A stretch of DNA of 23,608 bases from Gammaproteobacteria bacterium (GTDB lineage Bacteria; Pseudomonadota; Gammaproteobacteria; Enterobacterales; Alteromonadaceae): assembly GCA_027484495.1 (NCBI GenBank), contig JAIXSW010000564.1, positions 1 through 23,608 on the forward strand. Reading direction: 5' to 3'. The notes beneath the pieces were generated by a model. That model was not told the DNA's origin and did not search any database. It saw only the letters and a program-made list of their open reading frames with translations. Below, piece by piece: positions 1-8,328 of this stretch. The position numbers were made by a program, and so were the translations under genes. Each line of letters begins with the position of its first letter. The first letter of the stretch is position 1.

Positions 1-1
1 C

Positions 2-1495
2 GGCCAGCCTGCCAATCAGATCACCATCGACATTCTGCCGCCCTGGTGGCTGACCTGGTGGTTTAAAGGGCTGATGGCATTGCTGGCATTGAGCCTGATC
101 TGGTTTGTCATGCAATACCGGCTACGGCACGAGCGTAAAACGCGCTTGTGGCTGGAAAAAGTGGTAGACCAGCGCACCAGCGAACTGAAAAGTCAGCATC
201 AGGCGCTCAGTAACTCATACCGGGATTTATCATTACTGCAGACGGTGGCACGGCAAATTACCGCGTCATTGGATCTGCAGGAAATTCTATTGCTGGTACA
301 CCGCAGCCTGAACGACCTGATGGATGTCCATGTGCTGGCGATCGGCGTGTACAAAGTCGAGCAGCAGGTGCTGGAGTTTGGTCATTGGGTGGAAAATGGC
401 CAGCTGATGCCACCATTCGAACTGATGCTGCAGGGCCAGTCGAACCTCGCAGCTGTCTGTTTTGCCCAGCAACGTGAAATTCAGACACGTACGCGGCAGG
501 ACTTTTTATTGTATCTGCCTGATCTGCCGACGCCATTGGTCGGGGCGGCCATGCAGTCGGTGCTGTATTTCCCGCTTAGTGTCAAAGGCGAACAAATTGG
601 CTGCCTGACCGTGCAAAGCCCGCAACAGTATGCGTTTTTAAATGAACAAACCGATTTGCTACGCACGTTATGCAGCACTATTGCCATTGCGGTCGCCAAT
701 GCCAATGTTGTGCACCGGCTGCAACAAACCCGCGAACAACTGGTGATGCAGGAAAAAATGGCGTCGCTGGGTGGTCTGGTGGCCGGTGTGGCACATGAAA
801 TCAACACACCGCTTGGCATTTGCGTCACCGCCGCCAGCCATCTGCAGCATGAATTGACGCAGATTAACCAGCTGCAGCAAGATAAACGACTGACAGTACA
901 AGCGTTTAACGACTATCTGGAAGGGGCCACCGCCACCTGCCAGATGCTGGTCAATAACACGCAGCGTGTTGCGGCACTGGTGCAGAGCTTTAAACAGGTC
1001 GCGGTAGACCGTGCAGCGATCAGTGTGCGTGAGCTGGAACTCAGCAGCTATTTTGCTGAAGTGCTGATGGCGCTGGAACCCGAGCTGAAAAAAGCGTCTT
1101 GTACCGTCGATTACCAGCCACAACCGGGACTGGTGTTGGTGGCAGACGCTGGGATCCTGGCTCGGTTACTGGAACATCTGGTGATGAATTCGCTGCAACA
1201 TGCGTTTTTACCACAGCAGTCTGACCGGCAAGTGCGGTTGCAGCTCAGCCAGCAGGGAACACAGGTATTAGTCCAATATCAGGACAATGGTCAGGGTATG
1301 CCGGCAGAACTGCTGCCACGATTGTTTGAACCCTTCTTTACGACCAAGCGTCATCAGGGCTACAGTGGGCTGGGTAGCCACATTATCTACAATCTGGTGA
1401 CGGTCGAACTGCACGGCAGTATTCAGGCGCGCAGTGAAGCGGGTCAGGGGCTGAGTTACCGCATCATGCTGCCAATGCTGCGTCGGCCAGATTAA
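2..1495 (+). CDS. Sensor histidine kinase, C-terminal part (5' end outside window)
   Basis: The reading frame is open from base 2, so the ATG at 74 is internal and the gene starts before the window. The residues just before that ATG contain a PPWW..TWW motif, typical of the end of the Y_Y_Y domain in two-component-regulator propeller sensors. A single membrane segment follows (about residues 1-17 counted from the ATG at 74), then a short coiled coil, a GAF-like domain (about 55-215), and a HisKA domain with the phospho-acceptor His at residue 241 (AGVAHEINTPLG). The ATPase domain shows the N box (MNSLQHAF), DNGQGMP, LFEPFFTTK and a slightly altered G2 box (SGLGSHIIYNLV). Family knowledge says such proteins sense a periplasmic signal and phosphorylate a response regulator. 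No regulator lies in the window, so partner and signal are unknown. Confidence 0.88.
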   Translation, partial: GQPANQITIDILPPWWLTWWFKGLMALLALSLIWFVMQYRLRHERKTRLWLEKVVDQRTSELKSQHQALSNSYRDLSLLQTVARQITASLDLQEILLLVHRSLNDLMDVHVLAIGVYKVEQQVLEFGHWVENGQLMPPFELMLQGQSNLAAVCFAQQREIQTRTRQDFLLYLPDLPTPLVGAAMQSVLYFPLSVKGEQIGCLTVQSPQQYAFLNEQTDLLRTLCSTIAIAVANANVVHRLQQTREQLVMQEKMASLGGLVAGVAHEINTPLGICVTAASHLQHELTQINQLQQDKRLTVQAFNDYLEGATATCQMLVNNTQRVAALVQSFKQVAVDRAAISVRELELSSYFAEVLMALEPELKKASCTVDYQPQPGLVLVADAGILARLLEHLVMNSLQHAFLPQQSDRQVRLQLSQQGTQVLVQYQDNGQGMPAELLPRLFEPFFTTKRHQGYSGLGSHIIYNLVTVELHGSIQARSEAGQGLSYRIMLPMLRRPD

Positions 1496-1506
1496 CGCCT
1501 GCAAGG

Positions 1507-1570
1507 CGAAAAGCTTGCAATAATATTTCGAATAGATAGAATATCTTTCGAAACGAAACTTAAACCGAAA
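1507..1570 (+). promoter_or_regulatory. Promoter and CGAAA-repeat operator region for the DeoR regulator-glmS operon
   Basis: A possible sigma-70 promoter has TTGCAA (1515-1520), a 16-base spacer and TAGAAT (1537-1542). Around it are CGAA elements at 1507, 1529, 1549, 1554 and 1566. Two are symmetric, TTTCGAA at 1526-1532 and TTTCGAAA at 1546-1553, with centres 20 bases apart (two helical turns). DeoR-family regulators commonly bind repeated TTTCG/CGAAA elements, so autoregulation by the next gene is a reasonable inference. The operator assignment is from pattern only. Confidence 0.5.
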
Positions 1571-1589
1571 TTTAAGCGCACTCACACTG

Positions 1590-2381
1590 ATGAATAAACG
1601 CAATACCCAACAAAGACGCCGCAGTATCCTCGATTTGCTGGCCGAACAGGGCGAAGTCAGTGTCGATGATTTGGCGCTGCGGTTTGAAACATCAGAAGTG
1701 ACTATCCGCAAAGATTTAACGGCACTGGAAGACAACGGCTTGTTGTTACGCCGTTACGGTGGTGCTGTGCAGTTGCCGCATGAGCTGATCAGCGAAGCCG
1801 GTCCTGAAAAAATTTCTGCCCGCAAACAGGCGCTGGCGAAAGCAGCGGCGGCGCTGATTAAAGACCATTACCGGATTATTCTCGACAGTGGCAGCACCAC
1901 AGCAGCCTTACTGCCGGAGCTGTCAACCAAACAAGGCCTGGTGGTGATGACCAATTCGCTGTATATCGCCAACAGCCTGCGTGAACTCGAACACGAACCC
2001 AAGTTATTAATGACCGGCGGCAGCTGGGACGCACAGTCTGAGTCTTTTCAGGGCCAGCTGGCGGAACAGGTGCTGAGGGCCTACGATTTTGACCAGCTGT
2101 TTATTGGTGCCGATGGCATCGATTTACAACGCGGCACCACGACCTTTAACGAACTGACCAGCTTAAGCCGCGTGATGGCGGAAGTGGCACGTGAAGTGGT
2201 CGTGATGGTGGAATCGGATAAGATCGGCCGCAAAATTCATAATCTCGAACTACCGTGGACGTCGATAAAAATCCTGGTAACAGACGACAAGTTACCCGAC
2301 ACGGCAAAAAGGCAAATAGAACAGCAGGGCGTCCGGGTGATCTGTGCCCCTGTTTCAACTGAACAAACGACATCGGAGTAA
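1590..2381 (+). CDS. glmR: DeoR/GlpR-family transcriptional regulator, probable regulator of glmS
   Basis: The 263-residue length is normal for the family. The N-terminal winged helix (about residues 7-60) carries the typical SVDDLALRFETSEVTIRKDL helix-turn-helix and ends in the RRYGGA signature. The C-terminal DeoR sensor domain (about 75-235) has the DSGSTT phosphosugar-binding loop and the FIGADGID motif. Such regulators usually sense phosphorylated sugars. The stop is 2 bases before glmS, whose ribosome site GGAG lies in this gene's last codons, so the two are co-transcribed and probably translationally linked. In pseudomonads a DeoR regulator called GlmR also lies beside glmS; the symbol here is by context. 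No good Shine-Dalgarno precedes the ATG. CGAAA repeats upstream suggest autoregulation. Confidence 0.85.
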   Translation: MNKRNTQQRRRSILDLLAEQGEVSVDDLALRFETSEVTIRKDLTALEDNGLLLRRYGGAVQLPHELISEAGPEKISARKQALAKAAAALIKDHYRIILDSGSTTAALLPELSTKQGLVVMTNSLYIANSLRELEHEPKLLMTGGSWDAQSESFQGQLAEQVLRAYDFDQLFIGADGIDLQRGTTTFNELTSLSRVMAEVAREVVVMVESDKIGRKIHNLELPWTSIKILVTDDKLPDTAKRQIEQQGVRVICAPVSTEQTTSE

Positions 2382-2383
2382 AT

Positions 2384-4213
2384 ATGTGTGGAATAGTAGG
2401 CGCAGTAGCGCAACGTGACGTCGTCGACATTCTGGTCGAAGGTTTACGTCGTCTGGAATACCGGGGTTATGACTCAGCCGGCGTTGCCGTCGTGAGCCCA
2501 ACCGGTGAGCTGCAGCGCATCCGCCGTTTAGGCAAAGTGAAAGAGCTGTCCGACGCGGTGAAGTTAAACCCGACTGTTGGCGGCACCGGTATCGCGCATA
2601 CGCGCTGGGCGACGCACGGCGAGCCGTCTGAGCGCAACGCGCATCCACACGTCTCTGACAAAATCTCCGTGGTGCACAACGGCATCATCGAAAACCATGG
2701 CCCGCTGCGCGAAATGCTGAAAAGCAAAGGCTATGTGTTTAATTCTGACACTGACACTGAAGTCATTGCGCACTTAGTCGAAGAAGAATTCAAAACCGCC
2801 GGTTCGTTATTGGCCGCGGTACAAAAATCAGTAAAACAATTTAACGGTGCTTATGGTACGGTATTAATGGATAAAACCGACCCATCGCATTTAGTGGTAG
2901 CGCGCTCAGGCAGCCCGCTGGTGATTGGTTTAGGTATCGGCGAAAACTTTATCGCGTCTGATCAGCTGGCCTTATTGCCAGTGACCCGCCGCTTTATGTT
3001 CTTAGAAGAAGGCGACGTGGCGGAAATTACCCGTTTCAGCGTCGCGGTCTATGACAAAAATGGTGAAAAAGTAGAACGCGCAGTCACTGAATCGAGCGCC
3101 ACTTATGACGCCGGTGACAAAGGCCAATACCGCCATTTTATGCTGAAAGAAATTTACGAGCAGCCGCATGCCATCAACAACACGTTGGAAGGCCGCTTAA
3201 GCAATGAATCGGTGCTGGATGAAACCTTCGGTAACGGCGCTGCTGAGTTGTTCAAGAAAGTAAAACACGTGCAAATCGTTGCCTGCGGTACTTCTTACCA
3301 CTCAGGCATGGTGGCGCGTTACTGGCTGGAATCCTTAGGTGGCATTTCCTGTAACGTCGAAATCGCTTCTGAATTCCGTTACCGCAAATCATTCGTGCAA
3401 CCAAACAGCTTGTTAGTCAGTATTTCTCAATCTGGCGAAACGGCCGACACTTTAGCGGCGCTGCGTCTGGCCAAAGAAGCGGGTTATGTCGGTAGTTTAA
3501 CTATCTGTAACGTGGCCGGTTCTTCGTTAGTGCGCGAATCAGACTTAGCCTTTATGACCCGTGCCGGTGCAGAAATTGGCGTGGCGTCGACCAAAGCCTT
3601 TACGACGCAGTTAGTTGGCCTCGCGATGTTGACGCTGGCGATTGGTAAATACAATGGTTTAACCGCCGCTCAGCAACAAGAAATGGTTGCAGCGCTGCGC
3701 TCATTACCAGTCAAGTTAGAACAAACACTGGAACTGGCTGGCAGCATTGAAAAGCTGGCAGAAGAATTTGCTGACAAGCACAATTCGTTGTTCTTAGGCC
3801 GCGGTGACCAATATCCAATCGCGATGGAAGGTGCACTGAAGCTGAAAGAAATTTCCTACATTCACGCCGAAGCTTACGCTGCCGGTGAGTTAAAACACGG
3901 CCCACTGGCACTGATTGACGCGCAAATGCCAATCATCGTGGTGGCACCAAACAACGAACTGCTGGAAAAACTGCAGTCGAACGTTGAAGAAGTGCGCGCC
4001 CGTGGCGGTATTTTGTATGTGTTCGCCGATGCCGACGCACACTTCAAATCAGACGCCACGCAGCGTGTCGTCAACGTGCCACACGTGCACCCGCTGATCG
4101 CACCGATCATCTACACCATCCCGCTGCAGCTGCTGAGCTACTACGTCGCCATCATCAAAGGCACAGACGTCGACCAGCCACGCAACCTGGCGAAGTCGGT
4201 GACTGTAGAGTAA
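2384..4213 (+). CDS. glmS: Glutamine--fructose-6-phosphate aminotransferase (isomerizing)
   Basis: Converts fructose-6-phosphate and glutamine to glucosamine-6-phosphate and glutamate, the first step of UDP-GlcNAc synthesis for peptidoglycan and lipopolysaccharide; cytosolic. The protein is 609 residues, the same as the E. coli enzyme. It begins MCGIVGAV, so the nucleophilic Cys is exposed after Met removal. The class II glutaminase domain covers about 1-240 (YRGYDSAG, HTRWATHG). Two SIS sugar-isomerase domains follow (about 290-420 and 455-600), with CGTSYH, SQSGETADT and ALKLKEISY, and the end is NLAKSVTVE. GGAG sits six bases before the ATG, overlapping the end of the regulator gene. A strong terminator follows. 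No GlmY/GlmZ-type RNA was recognised nearby. Confidence 0.98.
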   Translation: MCGIVGAVAQRDVVDILVEGLRRLEYRGYDSAGVAVVSPTGELQRIRRLGKVKELSDAVKLNPTVGGTGIAHTRWATHGEPSERNAHPHVSDKISVVHNGIIENHGPLREMLKSKGYVFNSDTDTEVIAHLVEEEFKTAGSLLAAVQKSVKQFNGAYGTVLMDKTDPSHLVVARSGSPLVIGLGIGENFIASDQLALLPVTRRFMFLEEGDVAEITRFSVAVYDKNGEKVERAVTESSATYDAGDKGQYRHFMLKEIYEQPHAINNTLEGRLSNESVLDETFGNGAAELFKKVKHVQIVACGTSYHSGMVARYWLESLGGISCNVEIASEFRYRKSFVQPNSLLVSISQSGETADTLAALRLAKEAGYVGSLTICNVAGSSLVRESDLAFMTRAGAEIGVASTKAFTTQLVGLAMLTLAIGKYNGLTAAQQQEMVAALRSLPVKLEQTLELAGSIEKLAEEFADKHNSLFLGRGDQYPIAMEGALKLKEISYIHAEAYAAGELKHGPLALIDAQMPIIVVAPNNELLEKLQSNVEEVRARGGILYVFADADAHFKSDATQRVVNVPHVHPLIAPIIYTIPLQLLSYYVAIIKGTDVDQPRNLAKSVTVE

Positions 4214-4229
4214 GTTACTGATTTATTGT

Positions 4230-4259
4230 AAAAAACCCGGCTTAATGCCGGGTTTTTTT
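4230..4259 (+). terminator. Rho-independent terminator after glmS
   Basis: Arms AACCCGGC and GCCGGGTT flank a TTAAT loop (4242-4246), with an A-run before and a T-run after the stem. It lies 17 bases after the glmS stop and could work in both directions. Confidence 0.93.
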
Positions 4260-4286
4260 ATTGTTTGAATTAAGCGGCCAGACTAC

Positions 4287-4316
4287 TTGTTGAACCGGAA
4301 AGTCCGGTGCTATGGT
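4287..4316 (+). promoter_or_regulatory. Candidate promoter of the DUF2339 gene with internal palindrome
   Basis: TTGTTG (4287-4292) and TATGGT (4311-4316) are 18 bases apart. The spacer holds a perfect inverted repeat, ACCGGA and TCCGGT with a 3-base gap (4294-4308), which could be an operator. Both hexamers match consensus at only four of six positions, so this is tentative. Confidence 0.3.
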
Positions 4317-4351
4317 AGGGATCCACGGGTCAGTAGCAAGGACGTCACAGT

Positions 4352-7162
4352 ATGTGGGCATTGATTGGCTTGATCGCGGGTTATAGCCTGGGCGCGTTGG
4401 AGGGGGACACTTTCAGCGGTGCGGCCCTTGGTCTGGCGCTGGGCCTGGCGTTAGATGCCTGGCGCAAGACGGCTGAATTACAGCGCCAGCTGGAAGCCTT
4501 GCAGCTGCAAGTGGCATCGCTGCACCGCCAGCTGACGGGCTCCAGTCCAAATACGGCTGCACCGCAACCGGAGCCTCATGAGCCTAACCAAGCGACTTCA
4601 TCTGCTGCAACAGCGTCAGCCAGCACCAGCCGCGACGCAGTGTCTGGTACCTGGGCCGATCCAAAGGGCGTATTGACGCCAGACGCGCCGGTGCAAGTTG
4701 TCCCAGAGCAAGTCGCACCACAGATCACAGCATCCGCTGCGACACCGAGTCCTGCCGAACCCGCGCTGCCAACAGACATGGCCCAGTACCGTCCTCAACC
4801 GGCCGACAGCGAGGAGGAGGGCGCCCACAATGCGGCCGCCTGGCAACAGCAGAGTGCAACAATTCCCTCCCAGTCAGTTTTACAGCCACTATTGGCTTTG
4901 TTCCGCAATGTCAGCCCACTGGTGCTGGCCGGTCTTGCCGTATTGTTTTTAGGGCTGAGTTTTCTCGCCACCTATTTTGCCCATCAGGGGTTGTTGTCGA
5001 TGGAGCTGCGGCTGGGGTTTATTGGCCTGTGCGGGGTTGGGCTGATTGGCGTTGGCTGGTGGAAGCGTGGCCGCCTTGGCGATCATGCGGCGCTCTTGCA
5101 GGGCGCAGGTTTTGCCGTGGTGTACCTGACTTTGTTTGCGTCCTGCAAATATTACCCGATGATCGATTCCAGCACGGCCTTTGCGCTGATGTTGCTGACG
5201 GTACTGGCCGGTAGCGGCCTGGCGCTGCTGCAACAATCGCAGGCGCTGGCGATCCTGGCCACAGCCGGCGGTTTTTTGGTGCCGCTGCTGACGTCGGACG
5301 GCTCCAACCGGTTTGTCGCGTTGTTTAGTTATTACGGCCTGTTAAACGCCGGCGTGTTGCTGATGGCCTGGCAGCGGCAATGGCGCTGGCTGAACTGGAT
5401 CGGTTTTATTGCGACTTTTGGCATCGCACTCGGCTGGCAATTGTTGAATTATCGCAGTGCCGACTATGCGTGGGTGCAGCCGTTTTTCGCCGCTTATTTC
5501 CTGATGTATCTGCTGATTGGCTATTGGTTTACGCTGCGCCAGGGCCATCAGAGCCGGGGTTTTATCGATGGCAGCTTAGTGTTTGGCCTGCCGTTGTTAT
5601 CCTTTGGTCAGCAGTTGTTGCTGACCAGCCATTTTAGTCAGGGCGATAGTTTCAGTGCGGCGATGTATGCGCTGATTTATGCCGCGATGTATGGTTTGGT
5701 GCGCCGGCAGCAACGCGAGGATTTACGCCGCTTTGGTCAGATCCAGCTCGGTTTGGCGCTGCTGTTCGCCTCGTTAGTGTTGCCATTTTCACAAGGTGCC
5801 AGCTGGACTGCTTTTGGCTGGGCGCTGGAAGCGGCGGGTTTGTGCTGGCTGGGCTTTCAGCAACAAAACCGTGCCAGCCGGGCCGGCGCTTATCTGCTGA
5901 TGACGGGGGCGCTGGTCGCTTTTGCCAGTGAATTGCCGGTTCAAACCGGTGACTGGTGGCTGATCCAGGGCGATTTTATCAACATCCTGGTGCTGGCGGT
6001 GTCGCTGTTGTTGCTGTCGCTAAGTCACGATCGCAAACCGGCGGCGACACCGCTGTTGCCGGGCGAAAACGGCCTGACGTTGTTGTGGTTTGGCCTCGGT
6101 TGGTTGTGCTGGCATCTGGCATTTTTTGCTGAGCTGGACGGTCATGTAACGCAGCCTTTAACGGCGCAGATTGCTGCTGCGGCGCTGTCGTTGCTTTTGG
6201 CGTCATTACTGTATCAACGCTGGCCTTTACCAACGTTTCAGCGCTTTGGCTGGCTGCTGTTACCGCTGCTGTATTGCTGGTATGGCGCCGAATTCGTCCG
6301 TCAGCTTGACGCCACCAGCTGGCAGCCGGTGTTGTCTTTGACCGGCATGCTGGCATTGGCCTTAGTACTGTTTTGTCACTATCGCTGGTTACAGCGTGTC
6401 AAAACAGCGAAGACGCTGTATTTACTGGCGATGCCCTGGCTGGTCGGGGCTTTAGTGGTGTGGCAGGCGCGGTATCTCGCGAATAACTGGCAACTGGATA
6501 ATCAGCAGATGTTGGCGCTGTTTTTTGTTGCCGTCGCTCTGCCGATGTTGTTGTGCCTGTGGTTATCGGTGCAGCAGCGCTGGCCGCATCCGGCAGCGCC
6601 GAAGCTGTTTTTAACGCGGCTGCCTTTGCCCTGGCTTGGCGGGTTGCTCCTGCTGTGGAGTTGGAGTCTGCTCGAGCCGGCGACCGGTTGGCCACTGCTG
6701 AATCTACCAGATCTGGTGATGCTGGGCGCGGTAGCGGTGGCCGGGTTGCAATGGCGGGCGATACAGCGTGCTTTATCTCCGGCGCCGCGGCTCACGCAGC
6801 TGTTAGCGGTAGGGGCTTTTATCAGTGCGACTGTGTTGCTGGTGCGCGCCATTGCACTGTTGTTAAAGCTACCCTGGCAGTTTGATCCGCTCTGGCACAG
6901 CAGTGAAGTGCAGCTGGGGCTGTCGATAGGTTGGACGCTATTGGCATTGGCGTTGATGTTGCGGGGCCATTTGCTGGCGCACCGGCTGCGCTGGCAAGCC
7001 GGCGCTGGTTTACTCGCCGTCGTGCTGGTGAAGCTGTTTCTGGTGGACCTGGCCGATGCCGGTTCACTGAGCCGGATCGTATCTTTTATCACCGTCGGTG
7101 GCCTGACCGTATTGATTGGCATTAAAGCGCCGATGCCGAAGGCTGCAGCTGCCACACAATAA
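4352..7162 (+). CDS. DUF2339 family polytopic membrane protein
   Basis: A 936-residue protein of unknown function. The N terminus has a short glycine-rich hydrophobic stretch (about 1-30), then a predicted coiled coil (about 32-65, rich in Leu, Gln and Glu), then a low-complexity Pro/Ala/Ser/Thr/Gln linker (about 68-165). The rest is more than twenty hydrophobic helices with short loops, the DUF2339 pattern. AAGGA nine bases before the ATG supports the start. It stands alone between two terminators. No catalytic motif was seen; the many helices allow a transport or lipid/glycan-handling role, but that would be a guess. The distal half is strongly Leu/Trp/Gln-rich. Confidence 0.82.
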   Translation: MWALIGLIAGYSLGALEGDTFSGAALGLALGLALDAWRKTAELQRQLEALQLQVASLHRQLTGSSPNTAAPQPEPHEPNQATSSAATASASTSRDAVSGTWADPKGVLTPDAPVQVVPEQVAPQITASAATPSPAEPALPTDMAQYRPQPADSEEEGAHNAAAWQQQSATIPSQSVLQPLLALFRNVSPLVLAGLAVLFLGLSFLATYFAHQGLLSMELRLGFIGLCGVGLIGVGWWKRGRLGDHAALLQGAGFAVVYLTLFASCKYYPMIDSSTAFALMLLTVLAGSGLALLQQSQALAILATAGGFLVPLLTSDGSNRFVALFSYYGLLNAGVLLMAWQRQWRWLNWIGFIATFGIALGWQLLNYRSADYAWVQPFFAAYFLMYLLIGYWFTLRQGHQSRGFIDGSLVFGLPLLSFGQQLLLTSHFSQGDSFSAAMYALIYAAMYGLVRRQQREDLRRFGQIQLGLALLFASLVLPFSQGASWTAFGWALEAAGLCWLGFQQQNRASRAGAYLLMTGALVAFASELPVQTGDWWLIQGDFINILVLAVSLLLLSLSHDRKPAATPLLPGENGLTLLWFGLGWLCWHLAFFAELDGHVTQPLTAQIAAAALSLLLASLLYQRWPLPTFQRFGWLLLPLLYCWYGAEFVRQLDATSWQPVLSLTGMLALALVLFCHYRWLQRVKTAKTLYLLAMPWLVGALVVWQARYLANNWQLDNQQMLALFFVAVALPMLLCLWLSVQQRWPHPAAPKLFLTRLPLPWLGGLLLLWSWSLLEPATGWPLLNLPDLVMLGAVAVAGLQWRAIQRALSPAPRLTQLLAVGAFISATVLLVRAIALLLKLPWQFDPLWHSSEVQLGLSIGWTLLALALMLRGHLLAHRLRWQAGAGLLAVVLVKLFLVDLADAGSLSRIVSFITVGGLTVLIGIKAPMPKAAAATQ

Positions 7163-7168
7163 AACCAA

Positions 7169-7198
7169 CAAGCCATCGCTGCCTGCAGCGATGGCTTG
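7169..7198. terminator. Bidirectional terminator between convergent genes
   Basis: A perfect 14-base inverted repeat with a 2-base gap (arms 7169-7182 and 7185-7198) sits between the convergent stops at 7162 and 7221. On the minus strand it is followed by TTGGTTTTATTG. The plus strand has only a short T-rich stretch (GTCTTTGAGTTT). Confidence 0.85.
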
Positions 7199-7220
7199 GT
7201 CTTTGAGTTTGCCTCACAGT

Positions 7221-8072
7221 TTAGTTTTTCAGCGTACGGACAAAATGGTCAATGATCATCTGCTTAATTTCCGGTGCGGTTTCGCTGCTGAACCCGTGGC
7301 CGGTTGGGTAGATTTTGTGGTCTACCTGATGAGGAAATTGCTTCGCCTTTAGATAATCAACAATCTGCTTCGACATCGGAGTCGAAGGCCAAATCTGATC
7401 ATTGGAAGCCGATACTAACAACAGCGGGCCATTGATTTTTTCAAAGGCAAACATCGCTTTGCGCACCTGTTCCTGGTCTTCCAGCGCTTTGGCAAAACGC
7501 TGCAATTGCGGCACGTTTGCGATATCCGGCAAGCGCATCGACGGGATATCTTTGCCCTGATAGGTCCAGGCAGAACTGGCTGTGGTCATGCCACCCCAGG
7601 CGACATGACTTGGGGTCGTGATCACTACTGATTTGACGCGTTGGTCGAGGATTGAGATTAAAAAGCCGGGTTCAGAACCGCGGGAGCCACTGACAACGCC
7701 AATTTTAGCTGCATCAATTTGCGGGACTGTTTCTGCATAGTTGATGGCGTCGATAAAGTATTCCAGCGGAATATGATCCAGCGTTGGTGGCAACGACGGA
7801 TCCATTTTGAAATACACCAACCCAATCACTGCTATGCCATTCCTGGCCATCATTTCTCCGTTCGCATCCGCCATGCCCCAGCTTGGATCTGAGCCGCCAA
7901 AGGCGATGACGACAGGTACTTTTTTGCTGGTCTTTGGCAGGTATAACTTGGCGACCAGATTTTTATACTCGACTTTTTTAATGTCGTATTCCGTTGGTTC
8001 AGCCATGCAGAAGCGGCTCAGCAGCAATAAAGCGCAAAATAATGCAGGTAGAGTGAAGTTAATTTTTTTCAT
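7221..8072 (-). CDS. Secreted alpha/beta hydrolase related to BAAT/acyl-CoA thioesterase C-terminal domain
   Basis: The start at 8072 (MKKINFTLPA) gives 283 residues and a clean signal peptide ending near CMA-EP. It has GGAA upstream, whereas the upstream GTG at 8111 lacks a ribosome site. The mature protein is an alpha/beta hydrolase with the BAAT_C arrangement: an oxyanion region IAFGGSDP (about 57-64), a likely nucleophile Ser130 in VSGSRGSE, Asp225 in SASNDQIWP and His259 in TGHGF. The usual first Gly of GxSxG is Ser here (SGSRG). BAAT-type enzymes act on thioesters or esters in the cytosol, but this one is predicted to be periplasmic, so its substrate is unknown and thioesterase activity should not be assumed. 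It is on the minus strand, converging on the DUF2339 gene. Confidence 0.78.
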   Translation of the reverse strand: MKKINFTLPALFCALLLLSRFCMAEPTEYDIKKVEYKNLVAKLYLPKTSKKVPVVIAFGGSDPSWGMADANGEMMARNGIAVIGLVYFKMDPSLPPTLDHIPLEYFIDAINYAETVPQIDAAKIGVVSGSRGSEPGFLISILDQRVKSVVITTPSHVAWGGMTTASSAWTYQGKDIPSMRLPDIANVPQLQRFAKALEDQEQVRKAMFAFEKINGPLLLVSASNDQIWPSTPMSKQIVDYLKAKQFPHQVDHKIYPTGHGFSSETAPEIKQMIIDHFVRTLKN

Positions 8073-8328
8073 AGGGTTCCATCGTGATAAGTCGCAAAAA
8101 AAGCAAATCACAGGTGGAGTGACGCTGTGCTGTGCCCGGTCAGATCAGGGATATACATCTGCTGCACCACGACATCCGTGAAAAGGCGTGGGCGATCAGC
8201 TTGGGATTTCATGTTTTTGGGTGTCAAGATACACCTTCTTACCAGACTCGCGGTGTAGCAATAAGGTTTTTTATTGTGAATGCTCACAGATCCGTGCCGT
8301 TTGCAGAGGCGCCAACCAAGCTCAAGGT
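8073..8328. other. Intergenic region with several short inverted repeats
   Basis: No convincing gene. It holds three small inverted repeats: 8220-8235 (GGTGT/ACACC, 6-base gap), 8259-8276 (CAATAA/TTATTG, 6-base gap) and 8275-8288 (TGTGA/TCACA, 4-base gap). These lie between the stop of the upstream minus-strand gene and the hydrolase start, so they may be regulatory for the hydrolase or part of a weak terminator. The last one has CRP-like half sites, but the gap is 4 rather than 6 bases. Confidence 0.35.

Noticed and set aside
1501..1518. GCAAG/CTTGC hairpin after the sensor kinase as a terminator
   Set aside because: The stem is only five bases with no T-run, and it overlaps the candidate promoter.
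6502..7176. Long open frame of 224 codons on the minus strand inside the DUF2339 gene
   Set aside because: It is antisense to a gene with clear membrane-protein composition and has no recognisable domain.
8222..8227. TTGACA on the minus strand as a -35 for the secreted hydrolase
   Set aside because: No acceptable -10 hexamer is found at 15-18 bases.
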